64,000 nt of DNA from Selaginella moellendorffii (GCF_000143415.4 NW_003314266.1:1731139-1795138), one strand, 5' to 3'. Shown: positions 10,030 through 21,480, counted from the stretch's first letter. Numbers and translations are program-made. The notes: generated by a model from the letters alone, not told the origin.

Positions 10030-13000
10030 TTTAAAACAGTTGGCAATTATATTGGAAGATGCTGATAATTTGGACCACCTTTTAACATTCCAATAACTTG
10101 GGATATCAGTAACACACACTGAATCTCACCACTGTTTTCAACTGCTAGTTCTAGGTCCAATGCATCCACTAGCATGTCTTCCATTTTAAGTTCCCACACC
10201 TGCAAGTTTACGGGTTGATAACTTCAAATAAGCAGGTAACAACGTACCCATCCCAGATTTTCGACTCTTTTTGCCAGTCACTATTTCGAATGTCCGAACG
10301 CATATACATCAGCTTTGAAAGTGAGCTGTCCTTATGCATATTCTGGAAGGATGTAGCCACTGAAATATTACAAACAGTCACATTCATAAGTCGTAAAATG
10401 AACTCATGGGGTGCTGTGCTGTAATGAGTCTTGCCAGTATGAGCCTCAACAGGCCATAATCTGCAATTTTTGGTTGAAAGCTTTCATCAAGTAGTATGTT
10501 ACCAGGTTTTATATCCCTGTGAACAATGTATTTCCCTGAGCCTTCGTGCAAATACACCAATCCTTCTACTGATGAGAGAAGCCAGGCCTCACTCATTCTC
10601 TATAGAACGCTAGGCCATGAACCCTGGCTTCTCTCATCTTGGTATCAGAGCAATAGGTTAGATTTTTTTTGGCACGAGCAGTGCCATAGATGCTAGGACA
10701 GGATGGCATTGTCTTCTTCCTCCAGAGACATGAAGTAGTTCGATGGGATGAATTTCCTTGCCTGGAAAGAACATGCACAGTTTTGGTTTATGAGGTGGGG
10801 ACTCTGGCCTATGGTATTTGGATTGAGAAAATGCTTATCCAAGGATGATAATGACATGGATCCATACAACAAGTGGAAAGACCTGGATGCTAAGGCAAAT
10901 GGAGCGTTAGGAGGAGGACTTGGCCCTTTCTACAGTGTCCACATGAATGTGGAGAAGAGTTTTATTGAGAATTGGAAGTCAATTTGTGAAATTATGGGAG
11001 TGGACTTGCAAGAAGATGTGGATATGATTCTTTGTCACAGTGAGCTATACAGCCTGGAACAGAAGCCACATAAGCGTGTGCAAGACTACATCACCAGGCT
11101 TCAGCGCAAAGTGGTGGAGATTCGATTGCTGGACCCAAAAGTTGCTGTGATCTAATGCAGTTTTGTTCAAGGGGCTTGCAACTCATGCTATGAAGTTTCA
11201 TCTTCAAGAAGATTCCTGACATTACACAGTGACAAATTTTTGCTGCCGCACCAGAGGAAGATCCATGCTTAGCTTTCAATTTTGTCTCACGACATTGCTT
11301 CTTCACTAGACAATCCCTGCTCAGGTGCCCAAGCTTTGAACATGTCCTACACTTCAAATTGAATTCTCGCTTGGTGGCTGGCTTTTCCTTAGTGCTGTTG
11401 GAGCACTTATTTCTAAGTTGATTAAAGACAGAGGAGTGCCCTGCTTGTGTGTGCTGATTACCATGAGTCACCATGGCAATCCCGTCCTACTCAGTAGCAT
11501 TGCCTTCACCTATAATAGTTTTTTCGTGCTAGACGAGCTCAGGAAAAATCTACTGCTATGTAATGTTGGGAATCTTCTTGATATAACAAAGATGAAACTT
11601 CATAGCACAAGTTGCAAGCCCCTTGAACAGAACTATATTAAACTTTTGATCTGTCACAGTAGCTTTTGGGTCTAGTAGTCGAATTTCCACCACTTTGCGC
11701 TGAAGCCTGGTGATGTAGTCTTGCATGTGCTCATGTGGCTTCTACTCCAGGCTGTATAGCTCACTGTGACAAAGAATCACATCCACATCTTCTTGCAGGT
11801 CCACTCCCATAATTTCATAAATTGACTTCCAATTCTCAGCAAAACTCTTCTCCACATTCACGTAGACACTGTAGAAAGGGCCAAGTCCTCCTTCTAACAC
11901 TCCATTTGCCCTAGCATCCAAGTCTTTCCACTCGTTATATGGATCTGTGTCATCATTGTCCTTGGACAGGCATTTTCTCAATCTAGATACCACAGGCTAA
12001 AGTCCCCACCTCATAGACCAAAACTGTGCACGTTCTGTCACGTGCAAGGAAATTCGTCCCATTGAACTGCTCCATGTCTCTGGAGGAAGAAGACGATGCC
12101 ATCCTGTTCTAGCATCTATGGCACTGCTCGTGCCAAAAAAAAAATCTAACCTATTACTCTGATACCATGATGAGAGAAGCCAGGCCTCATGGCCTAGTGC
12201 TCTATGGGATGGATCTCACACAGGATGGAAAGAAAACTAAGAAAGCCTTAAACTGAAGGAATGCGACTCTGTACGCCACGTGGCTCTAACATCTGCAACT
12301 CCAAGGCATATTTCATATCTTGTTTCCGGGACAAGTGCACATCTGAATCTGCAAAAGGAATTGTAGAAACAGCTGAATAAAAAACGAGAAAGCATTACCA
12401 TCCAAAGCATGTCGGAGGCTTTTTCTTGTCATGTACTTGTACGCTAATCTCTAACAAAATCGCACTGAATTTTCTCAGAATGGAACTTCATGTACTTAAT
12501 TGCAACGATCTGTCCTTCCAACGTTCCCTGTTTAATGGAATGTAAAACGACACATAATAAAGGATTAATTATCTGAATAACCTCCTCTCCCAATCTTGTT
12601 CTGGTCTTTAAATCCCATTGTCTCATCGCTAAGTTCTTGGTAAGAGGATACTTTGGTCTCTGGATTTTTCCACAGCAGTGCTTCAGAGAGGTTTCAACAT
12701 GAATGGTAAAGTACCTGCACAAAACTGTCCTGCTCCTGCTCTGTATCCAATATAAGACGATCAGAACGCATGATAATAATGCAACGATAGGATTAGAGTT
12801 ATTCGGGTCCCTGATTTTCTGCAAGGTGTACATGGTGATTCTGAAGATGCACCACTCAACGCACGTGGACCTCACCTGGAGCTCACACTGTAGGAGAGGA
12901 GACTTTCAGCATCAAAATGGCTCATTCGGTATTCCAGTGTTCCACATCCCACTTAGACTTCCTGTTGGTGAAGCTTGTGTGCTACCAGATTCCCATCGTT

Positions 13001-13840
13001 CTACATTCTCAATAGAGAAGACATATTAGGAGATGCACCTGGGTTACTCCACAATAGATCTCCAGTGGGACCATACAATACGACGTGACTATCAGGTTCA
13101 AGAACCAGAGAGCAGCCAGGGCCCATATAAGCACCAGTGAGTAAAACTGGTGACCAAATGCTTCTGCTGACATTCACATCCCGCAACAACACTTTGCAGT
13201 CCTGCTGCATCTCCAGCTCGTAAGCCTGATTCTGTGAGGTGAGCTTGCATCCGGCGTGTAACATGTTGAAGATGGTGTGGCTTTCCAAGAGTATCATGAT
13301 ATGTGTAGCCATCACAGTTATAAATAATCAATGCTGAAATTTGCTGTGATAAATTTCTGGAGCGAAGTGCAACATTTCCTCTAGCACTGATCCCCTTGAT
13401 ATGGTAACCGACTTGAAGCTGTCCCGAGATGGTATACGCAGCTCCATAGGTCTTGTTCATAAGTAGCTCCAGCTCTGAGACCAAGCTCTAAACCCGTCCC
13501 GCAGCATGCTCGAATTCACGACTTTGGAAGCAGCTTGACAATTGAAAGCACCGGCACAAGAATGCTTAGAGACGATCGAATTGCTGACCTCTGCAAGCTC
13601 GACAGTGTCAAAAAAAAGACAGGCTCTCCGATTCCCCACTGTAGTCCAGCCCCGAAGGGATTACTTTATCTATGAGAGTGGAGAACTGAGCAGCTACGAC
13701 CTGCTTTGTGGTGGCATTAAGCTTGAAATTTGGATATTCCACAATAGAGGATGAGGAATGTGCCGCCATTGGCACAGAAATCAAGCAGATTTCGCAAGCT
13801 CTTATGGTCCATGAGTTAAATGTCGCGATTCTGCGAGTCA
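10030..13840 (-). pseudogene. Lectin-domain receptor kinase pseudogene, split by a retroelement
   Basis: On the minus strand one sees, in receptor-kinase order: an ectodomain piece (13500-13840, with VEYPNFKLNATTKQ), a bulb-lectin-like region (about 13020-13480, with LEPDSHVVLYGPTGDLLWSN), a transmembrane segment (about 12760-12800, VALLSCVLIVLY), a kinase N-lobe (about 12440-12640, TRLGEEV then GQIVAIKYMK), and, beyond a retroelement, the C-lobe: [34 protein letters not shown] (10440-10570), KADVYAFG near 10310, and a subdomain XI remnant VWELKMEDMLVDALDLEL near 10180. Frames change in the A-run at 13606-13613, near 13490 and 13270; stops interrupt the part after KADVYAFG. The copia fragments at 10590-12200 lie between N- and C-lobes. 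The remains end about 40 bases from the M16 start. Confidence 0.8.
10590..12205. mobile_element. Inverted pair of Ty1-copia 5'/gag fragments
   Basis: About 10620-11215 (+) and 11570-12190 (-) are inverted copies of one sequence. Each starts with GGCTTCTCTCATC, then a primer-binding site complementary to initiator tRNA-Met (TGGTATCAGAGC at 10641; its inverted counterpart TGGTATCAGAGT near 12157), then a gag-like reading frame with FLAWKEHAQFWFMR, GLGPFYSVHMNVEKSF and YSLEQKPHKRVQDYITRLQR. Between them, on the minus strand, a CCHC zinc knuckle CRTCSKLGHLSRDC is seen near 11300. No protease, integrase or reverse transcriptase remains. The sequence GATGAGAGAAGCCAGGCCTCA, likely the LTR end, also occurs at 10568. 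It interrupts the receptor kinase pseudogene. Confidence 0.8.
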
Positions 13841-14058
13841 CCCAGCGAGTTACACACTCAGTGCTGAGTCAATCGGACGCGTCCGAAGGACTAGCTAGAC
13901 AAGAAAACGTTAGTGAAATGATTCCTAACTCTTTTCTTAATGTTTGTTAGAGCCAAAAGTCAGATCTTAGTTGACAAATGATGAGAATAAAATTTTGATT
14001 TTAATGTTTATTTAAGTTAGCCTAATAGCTACACTTAACTCACACTGAGTCAACTAAG

Positions 14059-16460
14059 TCAATGAGCGTCAACACTTCTTCCAGGAAGATAGCCCCTGTT
14101 CTTCGCGAAAAACTCCTTCACTGTTTGGTGTTTCTCCAGCCCCGCCTTGACAATCTCGGCGTGAATTCTCCGCGCGCTCTCCAGATCCTCAAGCCCGCGG
14201 CACGCATCCAGCGCCGCCACCAACGTCTCCGCGTCTGGAGCAAACCCTTCGCCTTCCATGCGCCGGAAGAGCTTGAGAGCGGTGGAGTGATTTCCAGCTC
14301 TCGAGTACCCGGCCACGATCCATCTCCAGTGCCAGCAATCGCGTTCCCCAATCCCCTCAAAGATCTTCCTCGCGTCGCTCATGGCGCCAAACTTGGCGTA
14401 CATCTCCACCAGGCAACTGGAAACCACTGCGTCTCGCTCGAATCCTCCTCCTCTGGCGAGCAGCCGCGAGTGGATCATCCTGCCTTGCTCGAGAAACTCT
14501 TTCCTGTTCTTGGCCATTTGCTCCTTGTCTTCTTGCTCGATCGAGGCACCGGCGGAGCATGCCGCGAGAGCAGCAGCGTAGCTCCTCGCACTAGGCCGCA
14601 TTTGATTGTCACCCTGCTGCTCCATCTGGGCGAAGAGATCTAGCGCCATCCGGGGATCGCCCAGCTGCGCGCACGCCGAGATCATCGCGTTCCACATCGC
14701 CACGTCTCGCTTCCGGCAGCCATCGAACACCTCCCTGGCCTCCTCCAAGCTCCCACACTTGGAATACATGTCGACGAGCGCGTTGGCGACGAAGACGTTG
14801 TCTCCAAGTTCTCTCTCGCGGATCATCTCGTGAAAAGCTCTTCCTTTGGCCAGCGCCGCCACTTTGACGATCCTGCCCTGCTGCCTCTTCCCTTCTTCCC
14901 TGGCCGCCAGGCTCGAGCAAGCTCCCAGAAGAGCAACGTAAGTTCTAGCGCTCGGTTCAAGCGGCTCGTCCTTCATGGCTTCGAAGAGCTTGATTGTCTC
15001 GCTGCCTTCTCCGTTCAGTGCGTAGCCCGTGAGGATCGAGTTCCACGACACGAGAGTTTTCCTATGGATCCCGTCGAAGACGCTCCGGGCCTCGGCCATG
15101 CTGCCACACTTGGCGTACATGTCGATCATCGCGTTTGCGACGTAAACATCCCCTTGGAACCTCGTCTTCTGGAGCTGTTCGTGGATCTTCTGGCCTCTCT
15201 CGAGAATGGTGGCGAGTTTCTTCGTGGCCTTGGACGATACCGGCGATCTCTCTCTCGCTGCGAGAGCGCTGCAAGCCGTGATCGCCGCGAGGAAGGTCCG
15301 AGAGTCTGGAGTGAACTCCTCGTCTTGCATCCGCGAGAAGAGCTCGAGAGCTACGTCGCTGTCGCCGTTCTGGACGTATCCCATGATCATCGAGTTCCAC
15401 GACACCGGATCCTGGAAGGCCATCCTCTCGAACACTTTGCGAGCGATCGCCATGCTGCCGCACTTTGCGTAGAGATCCAGCACCGCGTTGGCCACGAAGA
15501 TGTTGGATTCCTGGCCGCATTTCTCCGCAAGCTTGTGGAGCGAGATCGCTCTCTTGAGCGAGGATTCTTTCACCACCTTGCCCTGGACCACCTTTCCTTC
15601 CTCTCTGGCCGCGAGGTCTCCGCAAGCTTTGAACGCTCGCACGAAGATCCGAGCGTCTGGAACCACCCCTGCCTTGATCATCCGGTCAAAGAACTCGAGC
15701 GAGAGCTCTTTCTCCCCAACATCCGAAAATCCTCGGACCATCGCGTTCCAGGATCCTTGAGTCGGCTCGGCCAGCTTCTCGAAGATCTTCCGAGCTTCCA
15801 CCATTGCACCAAACTTGGAGTAGAGCGCAATGAGAGTTTTCGCGACTTCGACGTGCCTGGCTTCCCTGGTTCTCGAAAGCTCGAGGTGGATTTTCTGGAC
15901 TTGATCCACGCTGCTACATCCTTTCAGTGCGTAGCGGTGTTGCCTGATACGCGCAGGATTATACTCACTGTCGGCCTGTTCTTGCGTGTTCTTTTCGACG
16001 CTCTGGCAGCTCTCAATCTCCTCGTCACTTTTGTACCTGGCTCTCAAGCTCTTACGAGCGTCCGAAGTGGCAGGCCTAATCATTTTGAGCTCCTGTGGAA
16101 GCCATGGCGGACTGAAGAACGACGTGATCCACAGGCAATCCTTCGTTTTCGCGTGAACAAAATCCGGCTCTTTGGGATCGCTCTGCAAGCCAAACAAACG
16201 ATCTCAGTTTCAGGGAAAAAAAGAAAGAACTCTTTCACGAAAACATCGAAGAGAGAAACTTTCACGATGGACAAAGCAAAAAAATTCTCGCAGATGGCTA
16301 TCCAAAGAGGGGGAAAGAAACCCACCTTGATTTTTCTATGATCCCACCAGGCCGAGGGATTTTGAAAGAACTCGTTCCATTTGCACTCCTCGACCTTGAC
16401 CAATCCTCTGGCATTCTCTTGAGAGTGCGTTCGAAACGAGAATTTCCTGAACGCCCTCAT
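14059..16460 (-). CDS. PPR protein with an N-terminal PDF (OSB-type) motif
   Basis: Two exons, 16326-16460 and 14059-16182, join in phase to about 752 residues. Residues about 25-75 read ECKWNEFFQNPSAWWDHRK, then across the intron SDPKEPDFVHAKTKDCLWI and PPWLPQEL. This is the layout of the PDF motif (W..F..NP..WWDNR..K..P..PDFKHK....LW..PPW) that binds single-stranded DNA in organellar OSB proteins. The rest is a PPR array with repeats such as VANAVLDLYAKCGSMAIARK, SWNSMIMGYVQNGDSDVALE and FVANALVDMYSKCGSLEEAR, with unusual spacers (AAREEGKxxQGKxVK) between them. The C-terminus lacks E or DYW domains. Probably organellar. It is divergently transcribed from the SpoU gene. PPR identity is certain; the PDF assignment rests on pattern similarity. 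Confidence 0.88.
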
Positions 16461-16609
16461 CCGATCTGCTGCATTCTACGCGAGGATCGCATCAATCACA
16501 AACCTGGCGACGATCGCCTTCCCCCACCGCGATCGCGAGAGCTTTCCCTCCCCAATGGGGTTTTAGGGTTTATGCCAAGCAAAATATTTCCTTTCTAGGG
16601 TTCTTCCGG
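16461..16609. promoter_or_regulatory. Shared bidirectional promoter between the PDF-PPR gene and SpoU methyltransferase
   Basis: Only 149 bases separate the two divergent ATGs (16460 on minus, 16610 on plus). Both transcripts must start within this GC-rich interval, or within the neighbouring gene. No clear TATA box is placed correctly for either gene. Confidence 0.6.
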
Positions 16610-17903
16610 ATGCCGGGCTACGATGTCCGGATTGCGCCGGTGTGCGCGAGCGCAGTGCGAATGCCGCTTGCTAATTCCAATGGCAAGGCGTCTGCTGCTC
16701 CCAGCGCGGAGAGGAAATCGGTTGTGGAGCTGCCGCGCCACGTCCAGCACGTTTCTAGCCTGTCGAATCCCTATGTGAAGCATCTGGTGAAAATGCGGGA
16801 GAGCTCTTCGTATCGCGAGGCCACTGAATCGGTGCTGGTAGTCGGCTCCAATCTCTTGCAGTAAGCAATCGCTCTGTTTGTTTGAAGATTGGATGGATTT
16901 TTCCTTTCTTTTGCTCTTCGAGTGTGTTTTTCTGCGTGTTTGTGTGTTTGTTATTTCTTTCTTTGATTGAATCATGTGTTCTTCGAGTGCGTGTTCTGAA
17001 TCTTCTCGTTTCTTTCTTTGCATTGAAGGGAGCTCTGTGAATTTGCAGTGACAAACAACACAGAAGCACCGTTTGAGCTGGAGATGCTACTCGTAGTGGA
17101 AGAAAGGGACTTCCCTCAAGAGCTCTCTACGTTCTCGCAACGCACGGTGTTCTTAACTGCGTCGGTCATGCAGAAGCTGGCGGGGCTCAAGTCTTCCGAG
17201 TCAGTGGACGCCATCGGTGTGGTGAAGCTACCATCTTCTTTTCAAAAGCTGAGCCCGGACGAAAGCTTGGCTTCCGCGGGAGCAACTCTCGAGAAATGGT
17301 GTCCGAATCCGCACAGGCTTTTGATCCTCGACGGAATCCAGGTAGAACTTCCCTTGTCTAGAGTTTTGTCAAATGGCAAGTTTTTCCACAGGATCCTGGG
17401 AACCTTGGGACGCTCTTGCGCACAGCTACAGCATTTGCTTGGGTAAAGAACTCTAGAATTCACGAGTCGATCTAAAACTTGTTTTATCGATTGTTTTCCA
17501 GGATGGTGTGTTTTTGCTGCCCGGTTGCTGCGATCCTTTCAACGACAAGACCCTGCGAGCATCACGAGCTGCCAACTTCCGGATGCCAATCGCGGCTGGA
17601 ACCTGGCCACAGATTCAAGCCTTCGGCAAAGCCAACGCCATGAAATTCTACGCCGGCATCCCGGAGCAAGTTCACTCCTCTCGGCTCCACTCCAAGAAAA
17701 ACTCTCCGGAGGCACTGATAGAGAAGATCAAGAGTGAGAAATCGCTGTGCCTGGTCCTGGGCAGCGAAGGCCAAGGCCTCTCGGATCCAGCGCGGCGGGG
17801 CTCGCAACACCTCACAGTTCCAATGCCCGGCAAATTCGAGTCGCTAAACGTGGCAGTGGTGGGAGGCATACTGATGTTCCTCCTCATGAACAAGAACATC
17901 TAG
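16610..17903 (+). CDS. SpoU/TrmH-family RNA 2'-O-methyltransferase
   Basis: Exons 16610-16860, 17029-17341, 17392-17442 and 17502-17903 join in phase to 338 residues. The SPOUT catalytic domain shows motif 1 (LLILDGIQDPGNLGTLLRTA, across an intron), then RASRAANFRMPI, motif 2 (LVLGSEGQGLS) and motif 3 (VPMPGKFESLNVAVVGGILM), the S-adenosylmethionine-binding knot. The N-terminal third (from SSLSNPYVKHLVKMRESS) matches the substrate-binding domain of rRNA methyltransferases of the RlmB/TrmH type. The target is expected to be a ribose in rRNA or tRNA, probably in an organelle, though no strong transit peptide is seen. The 51-base third exon is well supported by the conserved motif running across it. 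Confidence 0.9.
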
Positions 17904-17929
17904 AACAACAAGGCAAGCTGCGAGGTAAC

Positions 17930-18430
17930 CAGGTTCATGAAATCAATCCGTAGTAACCATGTCCCTTTCTGTTTTTCCAGGACGATTTTTTCATTGTCTG
18001 CAAAGTAACTTGAAGATTTACAAGCTCTCTAATAGCACTGGAAGTAGATGCTTTAAAGTAGAAAACGTCGTTGCAGGAATACATTGGTATCTTCACGAAT
18101 GTTGGAAATCAAAGTAGAAACTTCAGTCTGACAGTATGGCTAAAAGTTCTAATGCCTTGCCCGCCCAAACTTATATCCACCATTGTAGTAGGGCCACAGC
18201 CAACGTAATGCTCCATGATCTTTCCGCTACCATGCTTACGTGACAACAGACAAATCATAGCAAAGCAGGCCTTATATGAAAAGCCACAAATAGAACATAG
18301 ATTTTTTAACCCAACCCCATTGATTTTTTATGAGCTCGGTTCTTCCTCCCGAAAAAAGAGCTGATCATAAGTTTCTTCCACCAGGATTGCCACGACAAAT
18401 ATTGAGACGATCACAACTAAAACACTTGAC
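17930..18430 (-). pseudogene. Decayed tandem copy of the MiAMP1-like gene
   Basis: The segment is about 80% similar by eye to 18630-19230 along its length: the 3' flank (AATCxxxxTAGTAACCATGTC), the C-terminal coding part, the central part, and the 5' flank with GATTTTTTAACCCAA and the GTTTCTTCxxCxxGGATTGCCACGA stretch. The reading frame is broken by substitutions and a deletion of the signal-peptide region. Confidence 0.75.
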
Positions 18431-18719
18431 ACTGATGTTTCCAGAGAGCATCTGTGATGGAAATGCCAGGAACCTTAGTTGGTTTCCAAGGTAAGATCGG
18501 AGAATGGACAAGAAACTCCTCACTACCATTTATACAACTATGTCTTCATATCTGGACTCTCTACGTTATCAGTACTGCGATTGCTACTAGGTAGTGGTGG
18601 AAATCGAAAAACAAAAATAACTTTGGGTTCATGAAATCAAACTGTAGTAACCATGTCTCTTTTCTTTTCCAGGTCGATTTATTCATTGTTAGCAAGTAAC
18701 AAGAAGATCTACAAGCTTT

Positions 18720-19046
18720 CTAGCACTGGAAGAAGATGCTTTGAAACTGGAAAACCTGGTTGCAGGAATACATTGTGGTAGCTTCACGAATGGTGGAAAT
18801 AATAGTAGAAACTTCATCCTGGCAGAATGGCTGGTTAAATGTTCTAATGCGCTGCCCCTCGTACACAAACTTAAAGCCACCATGGTAGGAGGGATGAATG
18901 TTTAAGCATCCACAGACACTGTAGTGCTGCATGTCATTGTGGCAGCCAGGCCCAAGATAGACGTCAAAGTAGCTCGCCTTGGCAAGAAAGAAAGAGATGA
19001 GTACCAAAACCATGACAAACATTGTAAATGCTCTTGCTGCCACCAT
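18720..19046 (-). CDS. MiAMP1-like (beta-barrelin) secreted antimicrobial protein
   Basis: Single exon, 108 residues. Residues 1-24 are a signal peptide (VMVLVLISFFLA core). The mature part starts SYFDVYLGPGC and continues with CGCLNIH, GGFKFVYEGQ and ends QSIFFQC. Six cysteines at 35, 45, 47, 75, 95 and 108 follow the spacing of Macadamia MiAMP1, a Greek-key beta-barrel that inhibits fungi. It should be secreted to the apoplast. The family is scattered through conifers, some early-diverging angiosperms and lycophytes, which supports a non-angiosperm source. A dead duplicate lies just downstream. The gene is 54 bases from the kinase-like gene on the same strand. Confidence 0.9.
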   Translation of the reverse strand: MVAARAFTMFVMVLVLISFFLAKASYFDVYLGPGCHNDMQHYSVCGCLNIHPSYHGGFKFVYEGQRIRTFNQPFCQDEVSTIISTIREATTMYSCNQVFQFQSIFFQC

Positions 19047-19099
19047 TGTATTGTTGAAGTACGAATGGACGAAAGCTATTACCTTATATTTCTATGAGA

Positions 19100-20026
19100 T
19101 CACTGATCCATCCAAGAAAAGCTACAAATACGACACAGATTTTTTAACCCAAACCCATGTTTGTTTGAGAGCTCATGATGATAAGTTTCTTCATCGGGAT
19201 TGCCACGAGAACAAGTCTCGAGATGATCGAAACCGAGACACTTGACACCAATCTCCCTCACAAGATCATCGTCATGGCTCAACACAAAGTCGAGCCATTC
19301 TCTCGTCCCCGAGCTCAAGCACTCGGGTATGTCGATCAGCTCCTTGCTCCGCAGCTTATAGCACGATTCCAAGTCCTGCTCCTCGGCGGCCATCTCCCAA
19401 GGCAGCCCCCGTTCGCTCGCGACGTAGAGGCAAACGTAAGCCACCGAGACCAGCTCCGTCATCAAGCCTTCCATCCCGTCTACAAGGCTGCTGCGCGAGG
19501 CAAACACCAAGTCCAGAGCTCTAGCTCCTCGCATCCGAGGAACCACTTCCACCGCAACACCGAGATCAAACAAGTAGAAGCGGCGGCCGTCGGTGCGAGG
19601 CGATGTGTAGACCCCGATGTTATGGGACCGGATGTCGCAGTGGAAGTAGCCATGGTCCTGCACAGCACAGTTCATCAACACCATAGCCGAAAGTCACACA
19701 AGCTTACGTAAAGCTCAAACACAGCATGCGTCAAGTCCCTGCACAGCCACTGCGCGTCCAGCGCGGAGATTGGGCGAGAATCGTAGCGCTCCCACAAAGG
19801 CAATCCATCCAGTGTTGAAAGTAGTGCCGGCTTCCTGTTCCAGACGCCGGAGTAAACCAGCGACGGGAACAAGGGCAGGCTTCGTAGCACTCGCGCTTCT
19901 CTTTCGACCTGCAAGAGCACCGTGTGTTAGCCGAGTCATCAGCACGCTGTGATCTTCACGTACCTGGTGCCAGGACCTGGAATCGACGCAGAGCTCCCGG
20001 ATACACTCTTTTGTTCCCGAGAGCAT
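19100..20026 (-). CDS. Protein-kinase-like protein lacking a visible nucleotide-binding loop
   Basis: Exons 19964-20026, 19708-19908 and 19100-19657 join in phase to 273 residues. A helix-C-like VEREARVLRSLPLFPSLVYS is followed by a hinge (LLSTLDGLPL), a catalytic loop GYFHCDIRSHNIGV (HxDxxxxN, with Cys before Asp) and FYLFDLGVAVEV in the DFG position (DLG). There is no glycine loop and no VAxK lysine in the called exons; an upstream exon could supply them, or the gene may be truncated. The last 60 residues are not recognised. The nearest families are small plant or fungal kinase-fold proteins; no function is proposed. The ATG at 20026 is the first after an in-frame stop. Confidence 0.6.
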
Positions 20027-20220
20027 CCGATCTTCATGATCATCTCTTGATCATCGCGAGCGGTGGTAGTGAGCTTTGTACACTTGTGAGAAACTGAGTT
20101 GAGTTACGGGTACTACTTGTAGATCGTCACGTAGCGTAGCTCCTAGCGAGTGAGGAGATCAAGAGAATCGAGAGAAGCTTACCATACTATTTTCCTCATT
20201 TAGCTGCTACATGCAAAAGT
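20027..20220. other. Intergenic upstream of kinase-like gene
   Basis: Promoter region of the kinase-like gene. No motif stands out. Confidence 0.4.
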
Positions 20221-21480
20221 CTCAAGTTGTGCCTTGAGCACAAATGCATCTCATCCAGAATTTTGCTTCTGGAGAATCCATGGCTTGAGAAGTTCTCCAA
20301 CAGTGGAAGCAAATGAGGCAAATTTGTTTCTTCCTCCTGGAGCATTATGAGCGCTGCCACCACGCTCTGGCTCCCGTTGGCTCCAGCCCACCTCCGTAGC
20401 GAGGTACGTCCTTCTTGACTCTCAAAGCCTTTGTCCTTTCACTCACGTTCTCATGGTTCTCCACAGTGGGATAACAGTGGAATAGCCCGCATCGCCAAAG
20501 GCCAAGCCATCGGGAACGTCTCTCTCTTCCAGATTGATGTAAGCTTCTTCTTCTCTCGCAGAACCAGATGCTCTTCCTCCAAGAGAGCTGCACTGACACT
20601 TCCGGTTCCCTCATCGTCTACGCCCTGGTGGAGCTCACCATGATCAACATGATGATTCAAGGCGGTGATCCAGCTCACGTTGATGTGGCTTCGTCATCCT
20701 TCCCGACGGCTCGGAGCTGCACTCGACCGCCAGCACGAAGCACTCTTCTCACTGTGGCTGTGCAAATCCTCATCAGCACCCTACCCTGGCAAAGCTCTTG
20801 CTGGATTCCATTGTCGCCATCAACACCCTTATCTCCACACATGGTCCCGAAGGGGAAAGGAGTACTAAAACTAGCTGAAGCAATTTCGTATTACAATTAT
20901 ATTAGTTTACAGTAATTGGTATTAAAAATGAATTACAAATACTGTAGCAAGTAATAAAATCTTGCCACCACAAAATTCATTGGAAAGAAGCATTGACATT
21001 AAATAATGAGCTCTAAAGTCTCAACCTTTGAAGATCTCTTCCCTTCTTTCAGCTTCTCTTGTTTCCGTAAGTTTGTTTCTCGTCCTTCCCAGCGATCACG
21101 TCCCTCGTTTTGTCTCTTGAAGAAGTCTATTACCTTGAAAGGACCATCTTGCTCGTCCTCTGGCACTGCCTTGATTTCTCCCTCACCAACAGGCAGAAAC
21201 CTCCATAGCCCCGTCCTTTTTGCCTGTGTTTTGTCTTTGACTCTTTGTTATTTACTTACTATTCAGCAGGGGAAAGTCAAGAACGCACCTCGGCCTTTCA
21301 CCGTGTTGTCCGCTGGCACGCATTGCAGAGACACCACCTTGTACGGCAAGTCTTTCGGGTATTGACTTTCGTCTCTCGTGTGTGCTCTTAAGTTATGAAA
21401 AATGAAAAACAAAAGACCCAAGTATTAAGTTGTCTGTTCTATTAGAAATACTATAAGATCTTCCAAGCTCGGGACCGAGT
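20220..21480 (+). pseudogene. HD-ZIP IV 3' fragment plus flank (inverted third copy of the 31-37.7 kb segment)
   Basis: 20345-20870 reads, on the plus strand, the last exons and introns of the HD-ZIP IV gene at 37253-38000: the WDNSG exon with deletions, the SCTDxSGS exon, [20 protein letters not shown], and [15 protein letters not shown]. Frames are broken and the START-domain exons are missing. 21006-21365 then matches the 3' flank at 36890-37250, and 21410-21470 matches the DNA downstream of DIM1 at about 33435-33520, but DIM1 itself is absent. 20235-20340 matches 34700-34800. Introns are retained, so it is a DNA-level copy. Confidence 0.8.

Noticed and set aside
12890-13030. Possible plus-strand gene opposite the lectin domain
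   Set aside because: Short, without motifs; antisense to the lectin-kinase pseudogene.
14830-16341. Plus-strand open frame of about 500 codons
   Set aside because: It is exactly antisense to the PPR gene at 14059-16460; GC-rich PPR repeats leave the complementary frame open. No domain is visible in it.
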